Shown piece after piece: positions 1 to 6,927 of a stretch of 7,909 nucleotides of DNA. The notes below the pieces were generated by a model that saw only the letters and a program-made list of their open reading frames with translations, was not told the origin of the DNA and made no database searches. The DNA is from Serpentinimonas sp. (GTDB taxonomy: Bacteria > Pseudomonadota > Gammaproteobacteria > Burkholderiales > Burkholderiaceae_C), in contig JALOSG010000119.1 of assembly GCA_025458665.1 (NCBI GenBank), positions 1 to 7,909 of the forward strand, given 5' to 3'. The translations under genes and the position numbers were made by a program. Every line of letters starts with the position of its first letter. Positions within the stretch are counted from its first letter, which is position 1.

Positions 1-42
1 AACCACCCCGTTTCCCAACACCAAGATTCCAGAGGCGCAACC

Positions 43-375
43 ATGGCCAACGAACTGATCAAACACGTGACCGATGCCACCTTCGACGCCGACGTCGTGA
101 AGGCCGGCGAGCCGGTCCTGGTGGACTTCTGGGCCGAATGGTGCGGCCCCTGCCGCATGATTGCCCCCATCCTGGACGAAGTGGCCACCACCTACAACGG
201 CAAGCTTCGCGTGACCAAGATGAACGTGGACGAGAACCGCAACGTGCCCGCGCAGTACGGCATCCGCGGCATTCCCACCCTCATGCTGTTCAAGGACGGC
301 CAGCTGGCCGCCACCAAGGTGGGCGCCCTGAGCAAGGCCCAGCTCACCGCGTTCATTGAGCAGCAGATAGGCTGA
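43..375 (+). CDS. trxA: Thioredoxin 1 (TrxA)
   Basis: Small cytoplasmic protein-disulfide reductase; it is reduced by thioredoxin reductase and passes electrons to ribonucleotide reductase, methionine sulfoxide reductase and other partners. The 110-residue product has the full thioredoxin fold. The active site WCGPC is at residues 33-37 (redox cysteines 34 and 37), the buried acidic residue is Asp28 in VDFWAEW, and the cis-proline is Pro78 in RGIPTL. Length matches the family (about 105-110). The ATG at 43 is supported by AGAGG at 31-35, seven bases upstream. It lies upstream of rho on the same strand, a pairing also known from E. coli. No U-tailed terminator follows, so some read-through toward rho is possible. 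Identification is secure; the gene name follows from the canonical active site and the rho neighbour. Confidence 0.97.
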   Translation: MANELIKHVTDATFDADVVKAGEPVLVDFWAEWCGPCRMIAPILDEVATTYNGKLRVTKMNVDENRNVPAQYGIRGIPTLMLFKDGQLAATKVGALSKAQLTAFIEQQIG

Positions 376-391
376 GCGGTCAACCCGGGGC

Positions 392-417
392 GGATGGGCT
401 GGCGCCGCGCCACATCC
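392..417 (+). other. GC-rich hairpin downstream of trxA
   Basis: Seen in sequence: GGATG (392-396) pairs with CATCC (413-417), and TGGC (400-403) pairs with GCCA (409-412). This gives an imperfect hairpin with a three-base bulge and a five-base loop, 17 bases after the trxA stop. No T-run follows, so it does not qualify as an intrinsic terminator. It could protect the 3' end of trxA mRNA or be chance pairing in GC-rich DNA. Folded by eye only. Confidence 0.35.
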
Positions 418-457
418 ACCCGCTCCGAAGGGCCCCGCAGAGCCCGGCAGATTTTCC

Positions 458-466
458 TGTCATAAT
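458..466 (+). promoter_or_regulatory. Candidate extended -10 promoter for rho
   Basis: TGTCATAAT at 458-466 reads as an extended -10 element: TG at 458-459, one base, then CATAAT, which matches TATAAT at five of six positions. No recognisable -35 hexamer lies 16-18 bases upstream, which is common when the TG extension is present. Transcription would begin near 473 and give rho a leader of about 159 bases. It is one of the few AT-rich patches in the trxA-rho gap. The start site is inferred. Confidence 0.5.
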
Positions 467-472
467 CTGCTC

Positions 473-631
473 CACAGGTTGGCACACAGGGCGCTACTGC
501 CGCAAAGCCTAGCGTCCCGGGCATTTACCCACAGCCCGCACACCGCCTGAACCGGCCGCGCCAACACAGCCGCGGCCCAACGTTCACCCTCCCCCTTTTC
601 TTCTGAACAGACTCCTTCCGGGAGCCACTAC
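473..631 (+). promoter_or_regulatory. C-rich, G-poor rho mRNA leader (candidate Rho autoregulation site)
   Basis: Predicted untranslated leader of rho. Over 522-600 I count about 40 C and 13 G in 79 bases, a strong C-over-G bias unlike the flanking genes. This composition is typical of Rho-utilisation (rut) sites. A perfect 7-bp GC stem, GGCCGCG (554-560) with CGCGGCC (571-577) around a 10-base loop, interrupts it. A pyrimidine tract (588-606) follows. The leader ends with the rho ribosome-binding site GGGAG (620-624). E. coli rho is known to be autoregulated by Rho-dependent attenuation in its own leader; extending that here is inference from composition and position. No ATG lies between 473 and 631, so a leader peptide starting with ATG is excluded. 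Confidence 0.5.
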
Positions 632-1890
<1,259 letters not shown>

Positions 1891-1894
<4 letters not shown>

Positions 1895-1920
1895 TTCCCC
1901 ACACTCCAGCAAGCTATAAT
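1891..1920 (+). promoter_or_regulatory. Sigma-70-type promoter for rpmE2
   Basis: A perfect -10 hexamer TATAAT (1915-1920) is preceded, 18 bases upstream, by TTGATT (1891-1896), which matches the -35 consensus at four positions. The -35 overlaps the rho stop codon (TGA, 1892-1894). Transcription would start near 1926-1928. This would give the ribosomal-protein gene its own strong promoter in addition to read-through from rho. It is the best promoter match in the window. Confidence 0.75.
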
Positions 1921-1925
1921 TGAAG

Positions 1926-1992
1926 GCTGTGCGGAAAGTTCACTGGATGGGCCAGTGCGGCTGCCGCAACTGACCCAACAAGGATTACGGCC
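1926..1992 (+). promoter_or_regulatory. Structured 5' leader of rpmE2 (candidate L31 autoregulatory element)
   Basis: Predicted leader of about 66 bases. By eye it folds as a compact three-way junction. AGTT (1937-1940) pairs with AACT (1968-1971) and encloses two hairpins: CACTGG (1941-1946) with CCAGTG (1952-1957), and CGG (1958-1960) with CCG (1964-1966). A competing fold exists because TGCGG occurs at both 1930-1934 and 1956-1960 and either copy can pair with CCGCA (1964-1968). The ribosome-binding site AAGGA (1980-1984) follows, eight bases before the ATG. Autoregulatory L31 leaders are known in other bacterial groups; a role here is inferred. Confidence 0.4.
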
Positions 1993-2247
1993 ATGAAAGC
2001 AGGCATTCACCCCAACTACCGCGAGGTGTGTTTCCTCGACCTCTCGAACAACTTCCAGTTCGTGACCCGCTCTTGCGTGAACACCCGCGAGACCATCAAG
2101 CTCGACGATGGCCGTGAACTGCCGCTGTACAAGCTCGATACGTCCAGCGAGTCGCACCCCTTCTACACCGGCACGCAGAAGAGCGTGGACAACATGGGTG
2201 GCCGCGTGGAGCGCTTCCGCAACCGCTACGCCCGTCCGGGCAAGTAA
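1993..2247 (+). CDS. rpmE2: 50S ribosomal protein L31, type B (zinc-independent)
   Basis: Large-subunit protein that helps bridge the 50S and 30S subunits. The 84-residue product has the type B signature: MKAGIHPNYREV at the start, a central insert around residues 30-50, the core SHPFYTG (54-60), and a basic RVERFRNRY tail (71-79). Type A L31 carries CxxC zinc ligands; this protein has only two isolated cysteines (13 and 28), so no zinc knuckle is expected. In bacteria that have both types, the B form replaces the zinc form under zinc limitation. Here it sits behind rho with its own TATAAT promoter and no obvious Zur operator, which suggests it is the main L31. AAGGA (1980-1984) supports the ATG. 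It ends 36 bases before an intrinsic terminator. Confidence 0.96.
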   Translation: MKAGIHPNYREVCFLDLSNNFQFVTRSCVNTRETIKLDDGRELPLYKLDTSSESHPFYTGTQKSVDNMGGRVERFRNRYARPGK

Positions 2248-2283
2248 GATCGGCGGCTGGGGCTGCCGGCCCCTCTCGCAATA

Positions 2284-2311
2284 CAGCCGGCTTTGTCCGG
2301 CTGTTTTTGTT
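2284..2311 (+). terminator. Intrinsic terminator after rpmE2
   Basis: A perfect 7-bp stem, CAGCCGG (2284-2290) with CCGGCTG (2297-2303), closes a six-base loop and is followed directly by TTTTTGTT (2304-2311). An eighth A-T pair (2283 with 2304) is possible. It lies 36 bases beyond the rpmE2 stop and probably ends both rpmE2 and rho-rpmE2 transcripts, since neither the trxA-rho gap nor the rho-rpmE2 gap has one. Confidence 0.9.
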
Positions 2312-2361
2312 GGCAGCCACCACATCTTCGCTTTCCGCGCCATTTGCATCCTCTGCCTCCC

Positions 2362-4197
2362 GTGCAGTTCAGCGCCTCCTCTGCCCCCACCCCGGCCATA
2401 GTCACGCAGGCCGCTGCACGCCGCCTGCCGCGGCTGGTGCTGCTGCTGCTGGGCCTGGCTTATGTGCTACCCGGGCTGCTGGGCCGCGACCCCTGGCGCA
2501 ACGCCGATCTGGTCTCCTTTGGCGCCATGCTGGACATGGCCCGGTGGAATGGCATGGGCTCGGGCCAGTGGCTGCAGCCGCAAGTGCTGGGACAGGCCGC
2601 TGAACTGCCGGGATGGCTGCCCTACTGGCTGGGCGCGCTGGCCATTCAGGGGCTGCCGTTTCTGCCCGCCGACATAGCCGCGCGCATTCCTTTCGGGCTC
2701 CTGCTGGTGCTCACACTGGTAGCTACCTGGTATGCGGCCTACCACCTGGCCCGCCTGCCTGCAGCCCAGCCCGTTTCGTTCGCGTTTGGCGGTGAAGCCA
2801 AGCCGGTGGATTACGCCCGCGCCCTGGCCGATACCGCCTTGCTGGCGCTGGTAGCCAGCATGGGACTGGCGCTGCTGGCGCACGAGAGCGGGCCCAGCGG
2901 CGCCCAGTTGGCCTTTGTGGCCTTGCTGCTGTATGCGTGCGCCCGGCTGGCGCGTGGCGTGCTGCGCCCTGCAGGCGGTGCCGGAGATGCCGCGCCGCGC
3001 GTGGCCTGGAGCACTGCCGCGGTATGGTGGGTGGCCACCGTGGGCCTGGCCCTTAGCGGTGCCCCATGGCTGGGTATGGCGCTGGGCCTGGGCTGGCTGG
3101 TATGGATGTTCCCCGCCCGCCATGCCAGCGAGGCCAGCCACTGGGGCGTGTGGCTGTTGTGCCTGACCGGCACCGTGATTGCGGCCAGCCTGGCCTGGCA
3201 CCTGGGCATGCCCGACCGGCTGGCCGCCTGGAGCGACGTGGCGGCGCTGGACGACCCCGACCGCCCACGCCGTTATGGCCAGTTGCTGCTGTGGTTCACC
3301 TGGCCCGCAGGCCCGCTGGCCTTGTGGACCCTATGGCGCTGGCGGCGCAGCCTGCGCAGCGCCCATGTGTTGCTGCCCAGCTGGTTCGTGCTGTGCGGGG
3401 TGGTGTCGGCCTGGGTGCTGGGTGCCAGCGACCGCGCCCTGCTCATGGCTCTGCCCGCGCTGGCCTGTCTGGGCGCCTTCGCGCTGCCTACCCTGCGCCG
3501 CAGCATCACGGCACTGGTGGACTGGTTCGCTCTGCTGTTCTTCACCGGCGGCGCCATCATCATCTGGGTCATGTGGCTGGCCATGCAGACAGGCGTGCCT
3601 GCCAAGCCAGCGGCCAACATTGCCAAGCTGGTGCCCAGCTTCGAACCCAGCTTCACCCTGGCCGCCCTCCTCCCTGCCCTGCTGGCCACCGCAGCGTGGC
3701 TGGGGCTGATGGCATGGCGCATGGGCCGCCACAAGCCGGCGGTGTGGAAGAGCCTGGTGTTGTCGGCAGCGGGCACCACGCTGTGCTGGCTGCTGCTGAT
3801 GACGCTGTGGCTGCCGCTGTTGAACCACGGACTGGGGCAAGCGCCCATTTCGGAACGGATTGCGGCCCTGGTGCGGGGACAGCAAACACCCGGTGGCGCC
3901 GAGTGCGTGCTGGCCCATGGGCTGACGCAGTCTCAGATCGTGGGTTTGCAGTTCCACGGCGAACTGGCGGTGGTGCGCGCACAGCCCAGTGCGCAAGCCG
4001 CCGCAGGCGGGGACTTGCAGTGCCAGTGGCTGGTGGTGGAGCCGGCCGCGTTCAGCACGCTGCGCAATGTGGTGGACTTGCCCGAGTGGGCGCTGGAGTC
4101 GCGCGTGCCGCGACTGCGCGAGAACCGCGATGCACTGCTGGTGTTCCAGCGCAAACCTAGTCCAGCAGCACCCGAGCTGGCGGCAGAGACAGACTGA
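2362..4197 (+). CDS. Large polytopic membrane protein, possible GT-C (ArnT/GT39-like) glycosyltransferase
   Basis: I do not recognise this protein with certainty. From GTG 2362 it has 611 residues. A short basic N-terminus (RRLPR, 20-24) precedes about 12-13 hydrophobic segments (near 25-42, 86-100, 108-130, 155-173, 181-197, 219-232, 236-250, 262-280, 306-325, 337-354, 358-377, 385-408, 431-452, 466-487). A soluble C-terminal part of about 120 residues follows. After the first membrane segment lies GRDPWRNADLVSFGAML (41-57). In ArnT/PMT-type lipid-linked sugar transferases an acidic catalytic loop occupies this place; here Asp43 and Asp49 are candidates, but the usual Asp-Glu pair is not evident. 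Start is uncertain: the frame is open from TTG 2293, but that lies inside the upstream terminator. GTG 2362 lacks a good Shine-Dalgarno sequence; TTG 2344 is an alternative. The 3' end overlaps phoR. Confidence 0.7.
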   Translation: MQFSASSAPTPAIVTQAAARRLPRLVLLLLGLAYVLPGLLGRDPWRNADLVSFGAMLDMARWNGMGSGQWLQPQVLGQAAELPGWLPYWLGALAIQGLPFLPADIAARIPFGLLLVLTLVATWYAAYHLARLPAAQPVSFAFGGEAKPVDYARALADTALLALVASMGLALLAHESGPSGAQLAFVALLLYACARLARGVLRPAGGAGDAAPRVAWSTAAVWWVATVGLALSGAPWLGMALGLGWLVWMFPARHASEASHWGVWLLCLTGTVIAASLAWHLGMPDRLAAWSDVAALDDPDRPRRYGQLLLWFTWPAGPLALWTLWRWRRSLRSAHVLLPSWFVLCGVVSAWVLGASDRALLMALPALACLGAFALPTLRRSITALVDWFALLFFTGGAIIIWVMWLAMQTGVPAKPAANIAKLVPSFEPSFTLAALLPALLATAAWLGLMAWRMGRHKPAVWKSLVLSAAGTTLCWLLLMTLWLPLLNHGLGQAPISERIAALVRGQQTPGGAECVLAHGLTQSQIVGLQFHGELAVVRAQPSAQAAAGGDLQCQWLVVEPAAFSTLRNVVDLPEWALESRVPRLRENRDALLVFQRKPSPAAPELAAETD

Positions 4198-5479
4198 ACG
4201 TAGAGCCCAGCCCCAGCTGGCTCTGTACCCGCATCTGCCCGCCATGGCGCTGGGCCACGTGCTTCACGATGGCCAGGCCCAGGCCGGTGCCCCCGGTTTC
4301 GCGCGAGCGGCTGCGGTCCACGCGGTAAAAGCGCTCGGTGAGCCGGGGCAGGTGCTCGGCGGCTATGCCGGGGCCAGTGTCCTGCACGAAGAATTCGGCG
4401 CCGCCGTCCTGCGCCACGCGCCACCCCGCGGTGATGCGCCCACCCGGCGGCGTGTAGCGCACGGCGTTGCCCATGAGGTTGGAGAGCGCGCTGTGCAGTT
4501 CACTGCGTGAACCGGCCACCTGCATGGCCTCTTCCGTGGCCGCATCGGCTGCAATGGCGTGGGGCTGGCCCTCGGTCAGAACCACCGACAAGGCCTGCGC
4601 CTCCTCCAACACCTGGCGGAGCAGGTCGTCGCACGACACCCACTCCGACGAGCCAGGCACAGGGCTGCCCTCCAGCCGCGAGAGGGTGAGCAAGTCGGCC
4701 ACCAGGTGCTGCATACGGTCGGCCTGCTGGCCCATGAGGGTGAGGTAGCGGCGCCGCTCCTCCTCGCTCAACTCGAGGTTGAGCAGCGTTTCTATGAAGC
4801 CACTGACTACTGTGAGCGGGGTGCGGATCTCGTGGGACACATTGGCCACGAAATCGCGCCGCATGGCCTCGGCCAGTTGCAGCGCGGTCACGTCGCGGGT
4901 CAGGAGAAGTTTCCTGTTCTTGCCGTAGGGGTGGATGTGGATGGAGATGCGCTGCGGGTGGCTGGGCGTGGCGTTGCGGCCATCGATCTCGACGCCCTGC
5001 TTGAAGCTGTTGCCCTTGAGGTAGGCGGCAAACACCGGGTCGCGCACCAGATTGCGCACATACTGGCGCAGGTCGCGCTTGGGGTCGAAGCCCAGATGCT
5101 CTGCCGCAGTGAGGTTGCACCACTCAATGGCGCCGGTTTTGTCCAGCAACACCACCCCGTTGGGAGATGCCTGGATGGCCGCGAGGAACTCCTCCAGCCG
5201 TGCCTCGCTCTTGCGCGCCTTGCGGTCCATGGCGCGCAGGCCACGGCGGGCCTGTTCCACCACCTCGCCCCACACGGCAGACACATCGGGACTGCGCGAA
5301 GACTCACCCGTCTTGAGCCATTCCAGTACCCGGCGCGCACGCAGGTTGTCCAGCAGCACCCAAACCACTGCGCCGAGCCAGGCCGCCCACAGCGCTGTCC
5401 ATGAAGACTCCCCCAGCCATGCACCCAGCGCACCGCCCGACAGCAGGGCTGCGGACAACTCCAGGGGCCGGCGAATCAT
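4157..5479 (-). CDS. phoR: Phosphate regulon sensor histidine kinase PhoR
   Basis: Membrane-bound kinase that phosphorylates PhoB when phosphate is scarce and dephosphorylates it when phosphate is plentiful, under control of PstSCAB and PhoU. The 440-residue product (E. coli 431) has two N-terminal membrane helices (about 8-23 and 27-44) with almost no periplasmic loop, a linker, and a PAS domain (about 98-197). The phospho-acceptor His216 is in SHEIRTPL (215-222). The ATP-binding domain has the N box NLMGNAVRYTPPGG (334-347), G1 DTGPGI (367-372) and G2 GTGLGLAI (397-404). The lack of a real sensor loop fits PhoR, which senses through the Pst transporter. Its ATG overlaps the phoB stop as ATGA (5476-5479). 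There is no Shine-Dalgarno sequence; the upstream bases are pyrimidine-rich, so translation likely depends on phoB. Its 3' end overlaps the opposing membrane-protein gene by 41 bases. Confidence 0.96.
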   Translation of the reverse strand: MIRRPLELSAALLSGGALGAWLGESSWTALWAAWLGAVVWVLLDNLRARRVLEWLKTGESSRSPDVSAVWGEVVEQARRGLRAMDRKARKSEARLEEFLAAIQASPNGVVLLDKTGAIEWCNLTAAEHLGFDPKRDLRQYVRNLVRDPVFAAYLKGNSFKQGVEIDGRNATPSHPQRISIHIHPYGKNRKLLLTRDVTALQLAEAMRRDFVANVSHEIRTPLTVVSGFIETLLNLELSEEERRRYLTLMGQQADRMQHLVADLLTLSRLEGSPVPGSSEWVSCDDLLRQVLEEAQALSVVLTEGQPHAIAADAATEEAMQVAGSRSELHSALSNLMGNAVRYTPPGGRITAGWRVAQDGGAEFFVQDTGPGIAAEHLPRLTERFYRVDRSRSRETGGTGLGLAIVKHVAQRHGGQMRVQSQLGLGSTFSLSLPPARVLLD

Positions 5480-6228
5480 GCAGAGGGTGAGGAGGAAGCG
5501 GTCTTGCTGGTGTTCGCAGAGGCGCCGGGAGCGCTGGACAGCGCCTGTGCGCTGAGGCGGTAGCCGGCACCGCGAACGGTTTCGATCATGGTACCAGCTT
5601 CACCCAGCGATTCGCGCAGCCGCTTCACGTGCACATCGACCGTGCGTTCTTCAATGAACACGTGGTCGCCCCAGATGCGGTCCAGCAGCGTGCCGCGGGT
5701 GTGCACGCGCTCCGGGTGCTTCATGAAATAGTGCAGCAGCTTGAATTCGGTGGGCCCCACCTTCAGCTCTCGGCCCTGGAAACTGACGCGGTAGGTGGCA
5801 GCGTCCAGGGAGAGTTCGCCCACCTGCACGGTGTCGTTCACGACTTCGGGGGCGCGGCGGCGCAGTACCGCGCGGATGCGCGCCAGCAGTTCCTGGGTGG
5901 AGAACGGCTTGGTGATGTAGTCGTCGGCACCCGCATCGAGGCCCTGCACCTTGTCCGATTCTTCGGTGCGGGCAGTGAGCATGATGAGGGGCACCGTCTT
6001 GATGCGCTCGTGCTGGCGCCAGCGCTTGGCCAGCGTCACGCCGCTGTCGCCAGGCAGCATCCAGTCCAACAAGATCACGTCGGGCAGCACAGCGTCTATC
6101 TCGCGCTGCGCAGACGCACCATCGAACACCACCGTAGGCGCAAAACCGTTGTGGCGCAGGTTCACCGCAATCAGCTCGGCAATGGCGGGTTCGTCCTCCA
6201 CCACCAGCACGCGGGGCAGCTTTCTCAT
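5476..6228 (-). CDS. phoB: Phosphate regulon response regulator PhoB
   Basis: DNA-binding response regulator that activates the Pho regulon, including pst, when phosphorylated by PhoR. The 250-residue product has a receiver domain (about 5-122) with acidic pocket Glu11-Asp12, phospho-acceptor Asp55 in LLDWMLPG, switch Thr85 and Lys107 in ITKPFS. An OmpR/PhoB winged-helix domain (about 133-226) follows, with TVDVHVKRLRESL as the recognition-helix region and RGAGYRLS at the end. E. coli PhoB has 229 residues; the surplus here is a roughly 25-residue Ser/Ala-rich tail, probably disordered. The ATG overlaps the phoU stop as ATGA (6225-6228), with GGGAG (6240-6244) 11 bases upstream inside phoU. 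PhoB is preferred over other OmpR-family members because of the phoU and phoR neighbours. Confidence 0.97.
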   Translation of the reverse strand: MRKLPRVLVVEDEPAIAELIAVNLRHNGFAPTVVFDGASAQREIDAVLPDVILLDWMLPGDSGVTLAKRWRQHERIKTVPLIMLTARTEESDKVQGLDAGADDYITKPFSTQELLARIRAVLRRRAPEVVNDTVQVGELSLDAATYRVSFQGRELKVGPTEFKLLHYFMKHPERVHTRGTLLDRIWGDHVFIEERTVDVHVKRLRESLGEAGTMIETVRGAGYRLSAQALSSAPGASANTSKTASSSPSA

Positions 6229-6926
6229 CGGACTGCAGACTCCCGCTGCGCTTCGGAAGTGTGGCGCACGTCGGCGCCTTTGACCACGTAGATGGTGGCT
6301 TCGGCGATGTTCTTGGCGTGGTCTCCCACCCGTTCGATGGCCTTGGCCAGGAACATGAGGTTCAGGCTCGCAGAGATGGTGCGCGGGTCTTCCATCATGT
6401 AGGTGATGAGCTTCCTGAGGAAGCCCTCGTACTCGGCGTCGATACGGTCGTCGTCCTTGATGATTTTCAGGGCCATGTCCACGTCGAGGCGGGCGAACGC
6501 ATCGAGCGTGTTGTGCATGACCTGGGCCGCCAGGTTGGCCGCGATGGTGAGGTCGCTGGCCGGCAGGGAACGCGACATGCCGCTGTCGATGATGGAGTTC
6601 ACCATGCGGGCCATGCGCGCGATCTCGTCTCCGGCGCGTTCCAGGTTCACGATGGTGCGCGACACACCCACCAGCAGGCGCAGGTCGCGCGCGGTGGGCT
6701 GGCGCCGGCTCATGGTGGAGGTGATGTCGTGGTCAATGTCCATCTCCATCTGGTTCACCTTGGCCTCGATCTCCAGCACCTGGCGGGCGGTTTCGGGGCT
6801 GAAATGGTGCAGCGCATAGATGGCCTGGCGCAACTGCGACTCCACGAGGCCGCCCATCTCCAGCACCCGGGACGAGATGCTGTTGAGTTCGGCGTCGAAC
6901 TGACTGGACAAGTGCTTTTCGGGCAT
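6225..6926 (-). CDS. phoU: Phosphate signalling protein PhoU
   Basis: Peripheral cytoplasmic regulator that links PstSCAB to PhoR, restraining PhoR and phosphate uptake when phosphate is sufficient. From ATG 6926 the product is 233 residues, all helical in appearance, with the duplicated PhoU three-helix repeats. The metal-binding signatures are ERAGDEIARM (96-105) in the first repeat and ERVGDHAKNIAE (198-209) in the second. The frame extends three codons further to TTG 6935, but AGGAAGG (6937-6943) lies 10 bases from the ATG and only one base from the TTG. MPEKHLSSQFD is also the typical start of proteobacterial PhoU, so I chose the ATG. The start is one base after the pstB stop and the stop overlaps the phoB ATG, indicating coupled translation. 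Confidence 0.96.
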   Translation of the reverse strand: MPEKHLSSQFDAELNSISSRVLEMGGLVESQLRQAIYALHHFSPETARQVLEIEAKVNQMEMDIDHDITSTMSRRQPTARDLRLLVGVSRTIVNLERAGDEIARMARMVNSIIDSGMSRSLPASDLTIAANLAAQVMHNTLDAFARLDVDMALKIIKDDDRIDAEYEGFLRKLITYMMEDPRTISASLNLMFLAKAIERVGDHAKNIAEATIYVVKGADVRHTSEAQRESAVR

Positions 6927-6927
6927 A

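Noticed and set aside
392..417. Intrinsic terminator for trxA
   Set aside because: A hairpin is present but no T-run follows it.
479..550. 23-codon TTG-started frame in the rho leader as a leader peptide
   Set aside because: It has a rare start and its purine-rich upstream bases touch the start codon; there is nothing beyond chance to support it.
2293..2361. Upstream TTG start (2293) for the membrane protein
   Set aside because: The codon lies in the loop of the rpmE2 terminator and the extra residues look non-coding (Cys/His/Pro-rich). GTG 2362 or TTG 2344 is more plausible.
3066..4160. 364-codon plus-strand frame, and minus-strand frames 2467-3201 and 3331-4245, within the membrane-protein gene
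   Set aside because: The products are Arg/Pro/Gly/Gln-rich and lack any domain. The chosen frame gives coherent membrane helices across its full length.
4559..5404. Long plus-strand open frame opposite phoR, and similar ones at 5629-6291, 6261-6947 and 7072-7788
   Set aside because: All are mirrors of well-identified pho/pst genes, with low-complexity His/Val/Gly-rich products and no family features.
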